A stretch of 64,000 bases of DNA from Lachnoanaerobaculum sp. OBRC5-5 (GTDB lineage Bacteria; Bacillota; Clostridia; Lachnospirales; Lachnospiraceae). Of the stretch, positions 16,244-24,473 are shown in pieces; position 1 is the first letter of the stretch, and every line of letters begins with the position of its first letter. The stretch spans positions 1,258,684 to 1,322,683 of the forward strand of contig NZ_JH815185.1 in the NCBI RefSeq assembly GCF_000296385.1, in the 5' to 3' direction. Position numbers and translations under genes: made by a program. The notes under the pieces are model-generated. The model worked only from the letters and a program-made list of their open reading frames with translations. It did no database searches and was not told where the DNA came from.

Positions 16244-17408
16244 CTTTTATTTCTGCCTCAGCATCAAATTCTTCAGTATCCGGTGTATATCCCTCGTCAA
16301 CAGGCATATCATCAGACATATCTTCACTGCCGTCCAAAGAATCAAATACTCCCATTTCTCTTGCCTGGCTCTCACTCTTTATATCTATCTTATATCCTGT
16401 AAGTCTGGCTGCAAGCCTTGCATTCTGTCCTTCCTTACCGATAGCAAGTGAAAGCTGATAATCAGGAACTATTACATCAGCTTCTTTTGTTTCTTCATCC
16501 GCCACAACAGCAATTACTTTTGCAGGTGAAAGTGCATTCTCTATCAAGTATCCCGGATTTTCATCCCAGTTTACTATATCGACTTTCTCTCCTCTAAGCT
16601 CTTCCACCACAGCATTTACTCTGACACCGTCAACACCTACACAGGCACCCACAGGGTCAATATCGGCTTCATGGCTGCATACGGCAATCTTTGTTCTTGA
16701 TCCGGCCTCTCTTGAAATTGACTTTATCTCTACCACTCCGTCTCTGATTTCAGGTACTTCAGACTCGAAGAGTCTCTTTACAAATTCGGGATGTGTTCTT
16801 GATACCGATATTCTCGGTCCCTTAGGATTGTCCTTTACCTCCAACACAAACACCTTCAATCTGTCTCCGAGTTTTAATTCTTCTCCTTTTACCTGCTCAC
16901 TCTCTGCAAGCACGGCATCTATTCTGCCGAGATTGATTGCAATATTCTTACCCATAAATCTGGTAACAACACCGCTTACTATATCTCTTTCCTTCATATA
17001 GTAGTCGTTGAATATCACTTTTCTCTCTTCTTCTCTTATCTTTTGTAAGATAACATTTTTGGCAACTCCGGCGGCGATTCTTCCGAATTCCTTTGAAATA
17101 ACCGGTACAAGTACTGTATCACCGATGCTTAAATTAGGATTTTGCATTCTGGCATCTGCAAGTGATATCTTTGTTGCCTTGTCTTCTATAGTAGGCTTGC
17201 TGCCCAAAGTCTCTACAACTTCTTTTGCCTGTATTATGGAATAATCACATGTGTTGGGATTTACACTTACCTTTACATTATCCGCTGTTCCGAAATTGTT
17301 TTTACATGCGGAAATTAAAGAGTTCTCAATAGCTTCCAAAATTGCCGCCTTACTTATATTTTTCTCTTTTTCCAGGAGATCAAGTGCCTCCAGTAATTCC
17401 TTATTCAT
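16221..17408 (-). CDS. nusA: Transcription termination/antitermination factor NusA
   Basis: NusA binds RNA polymerase and controls pausing and termination. The 395 residues show the polymerase-binding N-terminal domain (1-130), an S1 domain (about 135-200; GVVTRFMGKNIAINLG), then two KH domains (about 205-345; KRLFESEVPE, PVGACVGVDGVRVNAV, SLAIGKEGQNARLAARLTGY). The end is a short acidic tail of about 45 residues; there are no AR repeats, as in other Firmicutes. It sits third-to-first from the operon's leader terminator, which may be its own target. Confidence 0.97.
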   Translation of the reverse strand: MNKELLEALDLLEKEKNISKAAILEAIENSLISACKNNFGTADNVKVSVNPNTCDYSIIQAKEVVETLGSKPTIEDKATKISLADARMQNPNLSIGDTVLVPVISKEFGRIAAGVAKNVILQKIREEERKVIFNDYYMKERDIVSGVVTRFMGKNIAINLGRIDAVLAESEQVKGEELKLGDRLKVFVLEVKDNPKGPRISVSRTHPEFVKRLFESEVPEIRDGVVEIKSISREAGSRTKIAVCSHEADIDPVGACVGVDGVRVNAVVEELRGEKVDIVNWDENPGYLIENALSPAKVIAVVADEETKEADVIVPDYQLSLAIGKEGQNARLAARLTGYKIDIKSESQAREMGVFDSLDGSEDMSDDMPVDEGYTPDTEEFDAEAEIKDDNDIEE

Positions 17409-17426
17409 CCTTAGTATTATCCTCCG

Positions 17427-17897
17427 TTAAAAATCTATCTTTAATCTGATATTTGCAATTTCTTTTTTTGTAAAGACTTCGTCCCCGTCTTCTGTTTCTA
17501 CAGTAATATTTTCACCGTCAAATGCCTTTAATATTCCTTCAAAATCTTTAACACCTTCTCTTGCCTTATAGAGCTTGAGTTCCACTTCCTTTCCAAGTTC
17601 TCTTAGGAAATCCTTATCCTTTTTTAGTGCTCTTCCAAGTCCCGGAGAGGAAACCTCCAGAATATATCCCTCTTCAATAAAGTCCTTTTCATCCAGCCAG
17701 TCGCTAAGATGCCTTGAAATTTCGACACAGTCATCTATTCCTATGCCGCCTTCTTTGTCCATATCACAGTATGCTCTTAAGTAGTACTCGCCCGCCTCTT
17801 TTACAAACTCGACATCCACTACTTCAAATTGGAGCTCACTGCTAAGTTTTTCCAAGAACTCTTCCGTTCTTTTTACATAAGTTTCACTTTTGCTCAT
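17427..17897 (-). CDS. rimP: Ribosome maturation factor RimP
   Basis: RimP assists 30S assembly. The 156-residue protein has the N-terminal domain with VDVEFVKEAGEYYLRAY and the DDCVEISRHLSDWLDEKD helix, then EVSSPGLGRAL, the family's strongest motif, and a C-terminal SH3-like barrel. The ATG at 17897 follows GAAAGGATAGAA; an upstream in-frame start at 17933 lies inside the leader terminator and is rejected. It is the first gene of the nusA-infB operon. Confidence 0.95.
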   Translation of the reverse strand: MSKSETYVKRTEEFLEKLSSELQFEVVDVEFVKEAGEYYLRAYCDMDKEGGIGIDDCVEISRHLSDWLDEKDFIEEGYILEVSSPGLGRALKKDKDFLRELGKEVELKLYKAREGVKDFEGILKAFDGENITVETEDGDEVFTKKEIANIRLKIDF

Positions 17898-17917
17898 TTC
17901 TATCCTTTCATATGCAT

Positions 17918-17944
17918 AAAAAAGTGGACCCATCGGCCCACTTT
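17918..17944 (-). terminator. Leader terminator (attenuator) of the rimP-nusA operon
   Basis: On the minus strand AAAGTGGGCC-GATG-GGTCCACTTT forms a 10-bp stem with one G-U pair, followed by an unbroken TTTTTT. It lies between the operon promoter and the rimP ribosome binding site, so any transcript must read through it. NusA stimulates termination at intrinsic terminators in Bacillus, which makes feedback by NusA the natural hypothesis. Confidence 0.85.
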
Positions 17945-17965
17945 CCTGTCAAACATATTTTAATC

Positions 17966-17994
17966 ACTATAGCACATTTCTTACATAAATGCAA
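17966..17994 (-). promoter_or_regulatory. Promoter of the rimP-nusA-infB operon
   Basis: On the minus strand TTGCAT (17994-17989), 17 bases, TATAGT (17971-17966). Initiation near 17959 gives a leader of about 62 bases that contains the terminator hairpin. Confidence 0.8.
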
Positions 17995-18009
17995 GGGGGA
18001 AATCGAATT

Positions 18010-18417
18010 TCATGCTTGCTTGACCCAATTACATACTTCTAAATTTGGTACTCTCATAAATTCTTTAATATTGTTGGTTACTATAGAATAACCTAGAGAC
18101 TGCGCATGAGCGGCTATCATCATATCAAGAGGACCTATCGGTGTTCCTTGTTTTTCCAAATATGTCCTTATCTTTCCATAATTATTTGCTGCGTTAATAT
18201 CAAAATCCAACACCTCTATATTCGACAACAGCAATGTCAGCGCAAGTCTGTTTTTATCAACTGCCATACTTTTCTCGACGCCATGTATAAGCTCCGCATA
18301 TGTTATAGCGGAAATACATATTTCCTTAGGATCATGCTTTTTCAGTTCTTTTACTACACTCTCCGGTTTATTCTTTATTATATATATGCATATATTTGTA
18401 TCCAACATATATCTCAT
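18010..18417 (-). CDS. vapC: PIN-domain toxin, VapC type
   Basis: VapC toxins are Mg2+-dependent ribonucleases, many of which cut tRNA or rRNA. The 135 residues are a complete PIN domain: Asp6 in MLDTNI, Glu42 in TYAEL, Asp98 in GPLDMMIAAH and TNNIKEF around residue 114-120 complete the acidic site. The four-base ATGA overlap with vapB places the antitoxin first, the usual order. The pair sits between the nusA operon and an envelope operon and has its own promoter. The RNA target cannot be predicted. Confidence 0.92.
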   Translation of the reverse strand: MRYMLDTNICIYIIKNKPESVVKELKKHDPKEICISAITYAELIHGVEKSMAVDKNRLALTLLLSNIEVLDFDINAANNYGKIRTYLEKQGTPIGPLDMMIAAHAQSLGYSIVTNNIKEFMRVPNLEVCNWVKQA

Positions 18418-18641
18418 AGTTCTTCTCTCTTTTGAACCGGGATTTCTCCTCTGTCAACCATAAAATCATCTGAAAACATATCTATGGCTGTAATAAATGA
18501 ATCCCACTTACTGTTTTTCGGCAATAAAATCAATACATCACCAATTTTATTTACCATAACTTCATCACAGCAAAATCTATACTCCTTAGGTAATCTTACC
18601 GCTTGACTTCTACCATTTTCAAAAATTTTTGCTGACAACAT
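18414..18641 (-). CDS. vapB: AbrB/MazE-type antitoxin, VapB (VagC-like)
   Basis: The 75-residue protein begins with the swapped-hairpin DNA-binding motif KIFENGRSQAVRLPKEYRF, typical of VapB/VagC antitoxins. Its C-terminal part (about 45-75) would wrap the toxin. The ATG at 18641 follows GAAAGGATGG. The 8-bp dyad that covers its promoter spacer and -10 is a good candidate for autoregulation by the VapBC complex. Confidence 0.9.
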   Translation of the reverse strand: MLSAKIFENGRSQAVRLPKEYRFCCDEVMVNKIGDVLILLPKNSKWDSFITAIDMFSDDFMVDRGEIPVQKREEL

Positions 18642-18664
18642 AAAATCACCATCCTTTCACAAAT

Positions 18665-18693
18665 AGTATATATCAAGATATATATCTAGTCAA
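18665..18693 (-). promoter_or_regulatory. vapBC promoter with overlapping operator dyad
   Basis: On the minus strand TTGACT (18693-18688), 17 bases, TATACT (18670-18665). The dyad TATATATC-AA-GATATATA (18667-18684) covers the spacer and reaches into the -10 element, the expected place for a VapBC operator. Confidence 0.78.
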
Positions 18694-18748
18694 TATTTAT
18701 AATGCTGATACTTATACCAAATAATACAGCTTACTGAACAATAGAATA

Positions 18749-19453
18749 TCAATATGCATTAATATATCCTGCTAATGCATAGCCTTCAAATCCGTCATAA
18801 TCTATATAATAAAATCCGTTATCCGCTCCGCTATAAACTGTAACTATAGCTCCAAGCGGAATCTTTGTAATCTCCTCTCCCTTTGTGCTTGGAGTCCTAC
18901 GAAGTGTTATATATTCATTGCATCTTACCACTTTTCCTGACCATACCGTGCTTGCTTTTGTAGATGCAACATAATGATCATACGGGTCGACACTTAAATA
19001 TGATGCCAGTGCATAACCTATGCTTCCGTTGTAACTTACTTTATAAAAACCGTTTGCCGCATTCTCCATAAAGCTTACCGCCGCACCTAAAGGTATCTGC
19101 TTTATCTCCTTTGCATTTGTGGAATCTGATACACGAAGCGTAATGCTTTCATTACAATTCACTACATAAAGAGTTGTCAAAACCTGTGCCTGAGTAACAG
19201 CTACAGTTTGAGGCTGAGTCTCCTGCAAAGGTGCTGAATGTACAGCCTCTGTCTCTGTTTCACTTACAGCAGACATCTCACCTACGCTGCTCTCCTCCAA
19301 TTTAACATTCTCCTCTTTCGTTTCAGACTCATCCTTACTTTCTGCTACGGTTTCAGTATCACCTCCAAATTTTATGGTGACACTTTTTGAACCGCAACCT
19401 GACAAAATACATATACTTACAAATACACAAATTAAATATATTATTTTTCTCAT
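18749..19453 (-). CDS. SH3-domain lipoprotein
   Basis: A 234-residue exported protein: signal peptide with lipobox LSGC near residue 21, then a Ser/Glu/Thr-rich linker (about 25-90), then two bacterial SH3 domains (about 95-155 and 170-234). Both domains share NESITLRVSDSTNAKEI / NEYITLRRTPSTKGEEI and end with NGFYKVSYNGSIGYALASY or its equivalent, so they are a recent duplication. Bacterial SH3 domains usually bind peptidoglycan peptides. It is third of three genes on one transcript with an amidase and a YARHG protein, so a cell-wall role is likely, but no enzymatic domain is present. Confidence 0.85.
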   Translation of the reverse strand: MRKIIYLICVFVSICILSGCGSKSVTIKFGGDTETVAESKDESETKEENVKLEESSVGEMSAVSETETEAVHSAPLQETQPQTVAVTQAQVLTTLYVVNCNESITLRVSDSTNAKEIKQIPLGAAVSFMENAANGFYKVSYNGSIGYALASYLSVDPYDHYVASTKASTVWSGKVVRCNEYITLRRTPSTKGEEITKIPLGAIVTVYSGADNGFYYIDYDGFEGYALAGYINAY

Positions 19454-19463
19454 AAAACCTCCA

Positions 19464-20498
19464 CTACTTATTAAAGTACTGATCTATAGCATTTGCCATA
19501 GATTTTGCAATTTCATCCTTTTTCGTTGAGAGTATCTTGGCATCAATAGCGTTATCGGCAAATCCTACCTCTACCAAGCAAGTGGGAATAGATGAATATG
19601 AGAATATTCTAAGAACTGCAGTATGTGTTCCCTTATTCTTCAAACCTGTAGCAGCAGTAATATTGCTTTCCATATTTTCGGCAAGTTTCTTTGACAACTC
19701 TATATTTGTCTTTGTCAGTCCCATTATATTTGTATATCCGGGATAATTACTACCCGATATATAATCATTGTCTCCCGGATAGAAGCTTAGAGTACCTGAG
19801 TTTTTACCTGTATTTGAGTGAATTGATATCATTATATCCGAGGTCTCACCGGCTAAAGCACTTCTGGCACCGTTTGAAATATTTTGATTAAAATCAGTCC
19901 TGCTCAACACCACACGATATCCCTTATCTATAAGCAAATCCTTAAGTTTCAGTGCTACTTTCAAACTGAATTCAGGCTCCGTCTCTGTTTTGTCATAGAT
20001 ATTTTTACTGTCTCTTGCTTCAACACCTACTCCATAACCTTTATCACCTACCATAGAAGTCTTCATGGGCTTTAGCATTGAATCCTCAACAGGATAATAT
20101 TTTTCTCTTTTTTGATTGGCTTCGGGTGCATTATTGTCACCATGTCCTGGATCTACAAATACGGTATGTCCGTTGAATACAGTCGGCTCAAATACATAGG
20201 CCTTATAGTCGGGAGCACTACCGTCGGCATTTTTCCACAAATATGGTCTGTACTTTGAGTTTTCACTTAGATGATACACGCCTTTATCTGTAATTATCTT
20301 ACTATTTCCCTTTGAATTCTTATCCTCCTGCTGATTAACTGCCTGAGTAGCAGCTGTAGTCTCTGCAGTACCGTATCTTGTAACCGGAGTTACTTTTCTT
20401 TTTGCCAAACCCGCACTTACACTTATACTCATTGCTGCAGATATAACCAATACACATGTACATAACAAATTATACTTTTTAATTCTTTTCATATTCAC
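19464..20498 (-). CDS. N-acetylmuramoyl-L-alanine amidase, Amidase_3 family
   Basis: This enzyme cuts the bond between muramic acid and the stem peptide. The protein has 344 residues: a signal peptide (about 1-30), a linker, and a catalytic domain (about 112-340). Zinc ligands fit the family: His in FVDPGHGD, Glu in ETEPEFSLKVA, His in ISIHSNTG; the catalytic Glu lies in LVEVGFADN. It follows the YARHG gene by 3 bases and precedes the SH3 lipoprotein by 10, so all three are one operon. It is not fused to cell-wall anchoring modules, so the SH3 partner could target it. Confidence 0.93.
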   Translation of the reverse strand: MNMKRIKKYNLLCTCVLVISAAMSISVSAGLAKRKVTPVTRYGTAETTAATQAVNQQEDKNSKGNSKIITDKGVYHLSENSKYRPYLWKNADGSAPDYKAYVFEPTVFNGHTVFVDPGHGDNNAPEANQKREKYYPVEDSMLKPMKTSMVGDKGYGVGVEARDSKNIYDKTETEPEFSLKVALKLKDLLIDKGYRVVLSRTDFNQNISNGARSALAGETSDIMISIHSNTGKNSGTLSFYPGDNDYISGSNYPGYTNIMGLTKTNIELSKKLAENMESNITAATGLKNKGTHTAVLRIFSYSSIPTCLVEVGFADNAIDAKILSTKKDEIAKSMANAIDQYFNK

Positions 20499-20501
20499 TC
20501 C

Positions 20502-21281
20502 TTACTTTGTATATCCCATCTCCTTTTCAAAGGCGATTATCAAATTTCTGTTTTGTATCTCAATATCACTTAACATATTGTCGTTAAATTGTTTTGCAGG
20601 TATGGTGCCGTGATACCAGCTGCGGGAATTAAAATAGTTTTGCAATCCTGCATCATCAAACATTCTTCCGTGTTTTGCATAGATTTCATTTCTTGCAAGA
20701 CGACACTGCTCGGCACTAAATCCTACCAATTCACTTTTATCAAGTACTCTTACGCTGCTGTCAGGCAAAATAAATTCATTATTTATTGCGACTGTACTTA
20801 GCATTGTAGCAGGCTGTACGGTCTGTGCCTCTGTAGAAACGGGCTCTGTCTGTGTTTCTGTTGTTACATCTCCCTCTTCACTCTCTTTTTCCTTGGCTCT
20901 TCTCTCCTTTTCCTTTTCTCTCTTTGACGACTTGCTTTTTTTATCAAGTACACTTTCCTGATTTGTACTGTCATCAATTGATATGCTGATAATTCCTGTC
21001 TGAACTAAAGCAAATAAAATCAAAAGAAGTGCAAGGATAATACCCGCTATTGTAATAAATACAATTTTAACACCTTTATTTTTCTTGGTTTTTTTAGCCT
21101 TATTACCCTCCGTATTACTTTTACCCGAAACATCACCGTGAGGTAAAGTGGCTGCCGAACTTACCTTATCATCATCTTTTTTAAGATTTACTCCACCTTC
21201 ATCCTTTTTTACAGGCTCACCGCAGTTTGTGCAGTAATTCATTCCGTCTCTGACTTGCTTTCCGCATTTTGAACAAAACAT
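20502..21281 (-). CDS. Zinc-ribbon membrane protein with YARHG domain
   Basis: The protein begins with a double-CxxC zinc ribbon (CSKCGKQV...CTNCGEPV, residues 2-22), followed by a charged linker, one membrane helix (about 75-97), a second acidic/basic linker and a C-terminal YARHG domain (about 180-259; LARNEIYAKHGRMFDD, then WY and a final helix). YARHG domains are extracellular and of unknown function, often with cell-wall genes. I choose the ATG at 21281 because AAGGGAGA gives it an 8-base spacing; an ATG two codons upstream is too close to that site. Confidence 0.85.
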   Translation of the reverse strand: MFCSKCGKQVRDGMNYCTNCGEPVKKDEGGVNLKKDDDKVSSAATLPHGDVSGKSNTEGNKAKKTKKNKGVKIVFITIAGIILALLLILFALVQTGIISISIDDSTNQESVLDKKSKSSKREKEKERRAKEKESEEGDVTTETQTEPVSTEAQTVQPATMLSTVAINNEFILPDSSVRVLDKSELVGFSAEQCRLARNEIYAKHGRMFDDAGLQNYFNSRSWYHGTIPAKQFNDNMLSDIEIQNRNLIIAFEKEMGYTK

Positions 21282-21363
21282 GCTCATTCTCCCTTATCTT
21301 CTTTATATAATAATTTTACCATAAATTTTTCCTGAATACTATATAATCGACCTCTGTTCCTGA

Positions 21364-21392
21364 TTTACACTTAATATTTTAAGATGTATAAT
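21364..21392 (+). promoter_or_regulatory. Promoter of the VWA lipoprotein
   Basis: TTTACA (21364-21369), 17 bases, consensus TATAAT (21387-21392), with a leader of about 25 bases. Confidence 0.8.
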
Positions 21393-21423
21393 ATTAATAA
21401 TAAAGTAAGGAGTTTTATTGAAT

Positions 21424-23268
21424 ATGAAAAAAATCATAATCGCTGTTACTTTCTTGACTATATCGTTTTCTTTGACTGCATGCGGACTTGTTGACAAGGG
21501 CAGTCTGAAAAAGATAACTGAAGGTCAGGAGTTCAACGCATGGGAAATGGATCTGGTGGAAAAACTTGAATCTTACGGTCTGGAGGAAAATGAAAAAGAA
21601 AGGCTTCAAAACATTGATGCTGAATGTGATGATATCGGAAACAATGATTACAAGAATCAGCTTTTGATTGCAAAAAAGCTTGTCAAACTGACTTCACAAG
21701 TAGAATCCAGAATCGAGACTTCAGCCAAAGAACTTGTAGAAAAATTAGATAATGCCGATGTACCCTATGCTTCGGAAGATGAAAAGAAAAAACTTGCAGA
21801 ATACAGTGAAACCGTTTCCGAAATGCTAAAGAAACATGATTTTATCAATTACAAGGAGGTTTCAGAAAACTGGAGCAAACTTGTAGAATACTCAAGTACA
21901 AAACTTACCGGTCTGGATGTAAATATAGTCCAATTTGACTACACCAATTATCCTACAGTCAGAATGTATGTGGATGTAAAGAACTCTTCGGGTGATGTTG
22001 TCACAAATCTCTCACCGAATATGTTCTATGTATCACAAAAAAGTGTTGCAAACGGTGACTTTCAGTCTGTTACAATTAAAAATATTTCAATGCTTGACCA
22101 AAAGGATGCATTAAATATTGATATGGTTGCAGATACAAGTGCAAGTATGGAAGGAGAAAGACTGAGCAGTGCAAAAACTGTAATGTCCACCTTCCTTAAT
22201 ACGGTTCAGTTTAATGTAGGTGATAAGGTAAAGCTTACAGAGTTCAACTCATATATTGATAAAAGCGGTGTATTCACTTCCGATGTAAACGCGTTAAACC
22301 AAAAGATTTTTTCATATATCGCATCCGGACAAACTAAACTGTATGATACACTTATCTATGCCGTTCAGGATGTATCCGGAATACCCGGTGCAAAATGTGT
22401 CCTTGCTTTTACCGACGGCGAAGATGTCGGAAGCTACAATAGTGCAAGTGATGTTATCAATGTGGTATCGGCATATAAGATTCCTGTTTACATAGTCAGA
22501 ATAGGTGATAATTACAGTGCAAATGACAGTGATCTTATTCAGATTACTTCCGCTTCAGGTGGTGAATTTAAATACTTCAACTCATTCGGTATGGATATGG
22601 GCAATTTCTACAGCAACATCTACAAGGGTATGAAACAGTACTATGAAATAGAATATGAAATGCCTGACGCAAATAATTATACGGATAAGAGAGATATCAG
22701 TGTATATGTGAAGGGAGACGGAGTCGGAGGAAGTGCGGATATAGAAACAAACTCAGGAAATGACTTCTTCAACACCCTTCTCGGCAATTTCCTAAGAAGC
22801 TATATTGAAGATATGAATGCACACAGCTACAATCAGATGGCTTCAAAAATTGACGATACAGTAAGTCCTACAGATGAAACAGGACTTAAATATCAGATGA
22901 CTAAACAGGTTACAGGCGGCTTTGCCAATGTAGTAAGTGAAAGTCTTATGTCCTACAATGTAAGTTCTATAACTGTGGTGGATGAAAATACCATAAAACT
23001 TGCTACCAACGAAGATTATGATGTTATACTTGACAGAAAATACTCTTCATTTACAGGAGACAAGCTGACTCAAGTCAATACCGCTCTATATAAAAACTCA
23101 TGGAGTGCAAATGCAGACAGTCAGATACGTATCTGGGAAAGAGTAAACCAAAAGCCCGAATATATTCTAAAAAAAGGTAATGACGGTATATGGAGATTCT
23201 CACAATACTCTGTAGACCCGGGATCCAATGCAACCATTGCGATATATGATGCCATGGTTATTTACTAA
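21424..23268 (+). CDS. von Willebrand factor A-domain lipoprotein
   Basis: This is a 614-residue surface lipoprotein. A signal peptide ends in the lipobox LTAC (about residue 19), followed by a predicted helical region (25-165), a VWA domain (about 220-400) and a C-terminal region (about 440-614) resembling a NTF2-like fold. The metal-ion-dependent adhesion site is complete: DTSAS, a threonine in SGQTKLYDT and the aspartate in FTDGED. VWA domains bind proteins through a metal. The start could be the TTG at 21418 (5 bases after AAGGAG) or the ATG at 21424 (11 bases after); I prefer the ATG. It is transcribed alone, divergent from the amidase operon. Confidence 0.85.
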   Translation: MKKIIIAVTFLTISFSLTACGLVDKGSLKKITEGQEFNAWEMDLVEKLESYGLEENEKERLQNIDAECDDIGNNDYKNQLLIAKKLVKLTSQVESRIETSAKELVEKLDNADVPYASEDEKKKLAEYSETVSEMLKKHDFINYKEVSENWSKLVEYSSTKLTGLDVNIVQFDYTNYPTVRMYVDVKNSSGDVVTNLSPNMFYVSQKSVANGDFQSVTIKNISMLDQKDALNIDMVADTSASMEGERLSSAKTVMSTFLNTVQFNVGDKVKLTEFNSYIDKSGVFTSDVNALNQKIFSYIASGQTKLYDTLIYAVQDVSGIPGAKCVLAFTDGEDVGSYNSASDVINVVSAYKIPVYIVRIGDNYSANDSDLIQITSASGGEFKYFNSFGMDMGNFYSNIYKGMKQYYEIEYEMPDANNYTDKRDISVYVKGDGVGGSADIETNSGNDFFNTLLGNFLRSYIEDMNAHSYNQMASKIDDTVSPTDETGLKYQMTKQVTGGFANVVSESLMSYNVSSITVVDENTIKLATNEDYDVILDRKYSSFTGDKLTQVNTALYKNSWSANADSQIRIWERVNQKPEYILKKGNDGIWRFSQYSVDPGSNATIAIYDAMVIY

Positions 23269-23273
23269 AAATA

Positions 23274-23309
23274 AAAACTCCTCAGTCGGTTTACCTGCTG
23301 AGGAGTTTT
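23274..23309. terminator. Bidirectional terminator between VWA gene and amidase
   Basis: AAAACTCCTCAG and CTGAGGAGTTTT form a perfect 12-bp stem around a 12-base loop, with T-tracts usable on both strands. Confidence 0.88.
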
Positions 23310-23339
23310 ATTTGTAATAACTCTTATTTATGTTAATTT

Positions 23340-24470
23340 TTAAAATCCGAAACCTGAAGCTATAGCCTTGGCATCCGCATCAACCCATTTATTTATCAAA
23401 TCGGATTGCATAGCCTTTTTTCTGACTTCAGGCACCGAGTGAAAACCGTGTTCCACTATCATTCCCGGTACTCCTGCTACATTTGCACCTCTAAGTACAC
23501 CGTAATAGTCTCCGTTTTCTCCCATTCTGTAGTATACACTGCCGTTTATTGCAATACTGTCATTTTTAGCAACAGTCCACTCACTTAAGGAACCTTTCTT
23601 AACAGAATCAAAATCCTTACTCTTTGCAAGTCCTTCATTAAAGTTTACAGTTGAAAGATTCTCTCCTATCTTATTGGCAATATTTATACACAGTTCATTT
23701 TCTTTTGCAAGCGAATTTAATATTATAAGCGGCTTATTAATTGCAACAGGCTGTGAATTTGTAGGATATCCGTTTGCATGTGAATTGTTTGAATTAGTAT
23801 GCAATGATATAAACAAATCCGCACCGCTTCTTCCCGCCATATCTCCTCTAAGTGAAATATGACCTCCATCCAGATTTTTATCTGTAAATCCGTCAATGGT
23901 GATACTTTCCGTTGTTCTTGTAAGAACCGAAGATATACCGTAGTTTTTCTTTAAACTGTCTCTTAAGGCCAGTCCGAGTTTTAATACCGCCATAGATTCC
24001 GAGTAACCGTAACCGTCCTCTCCCTCTATGGCATTCTTTGTCTGAAAATGTCCCGGATCAATACATATAAGGACATTACTTGCAAATATTGATTTACCCT
24101 TTACCTGCTTCCCGTTTTTTAAATATGCGTCCACTCTGTACTCATATTTTACATATCCGTTTGTGCTTATTTTATCGGTACAAGAGATATTTCCTGTTTT
24201 ATTTACATCTTTGGATGAAATTCTCTTTATCTCTTTGAAGTCCTTTGCAGATGCATCCTTTCTCAGGATGACATATCTGACGACTTCATTTATACCGCTG
24301 CCTGAAAAAAACAGATTAATCTCATTTTTTGACTTTCTTTCAAAATCAATACTGTCAAGAGCCGCCTTTACACTTGCCTCTGAAGCATATGTAATCTTTC
24401 CGACAGAAACAAAAGCAAGTACACAGGCAATCAGAGTAAATATAATCTTTTTCCCTGTAAATCCGCTCAT
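23340..24470 (-). CDS. N-acetylmuramoyl-L-alanine amidase, second copy
   Basis: A 376-residue secreted amidase: a signal peptide (about 1-29), an Ig- or fibronectin-like N-terminal region (about 40-125), and an Amidase_3 domain (about 128-376) with CIDPGHFQ, GYSESMAVLK, ISLHTNS and IVEHGF carrying the zinc and catalytic residues. It resembles the first amidase only in the catalytic domain. It begins 3 bases after metQ, so it is cotranscribed with a methionine transporter, which is functionally odd. The N-terminal domain may bind the wall. Confidence 0.93.
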   Translation of the reverse strand: MSGFTGKKIIFTLIACVLAFVSVGKITYASEASVKAALDSIDFERKSKNEINLFFSGSGINEVVRYVILRKDASAKDFKEIKRISSKDVNKTGNISCTDKISTNGYVKYEYRVDAYLKNGKQVKGKSIFASNVLICIDPGHFQTKNAIEGEDGYGYSESMAVLKLGLALRDSLKKNYGISSVLTRTTESITIDGFTDKNLDGGHISLRGDMAGRSGADLFISLHTNSNNSHANGYPTNSQPVAINKPLIILNSLAKENELCINIANKIGENLSTVNFNEGLAKSKDFDSVKKGSLSEWTVAKNDSIAINGSVYYRMGENGDYYGVLRGANVAGVPGMIVEHGFHSVPEVRKKAMQSDLINKWVDADAKAIASGFGF

Positions 24471-24473
24471 AGA

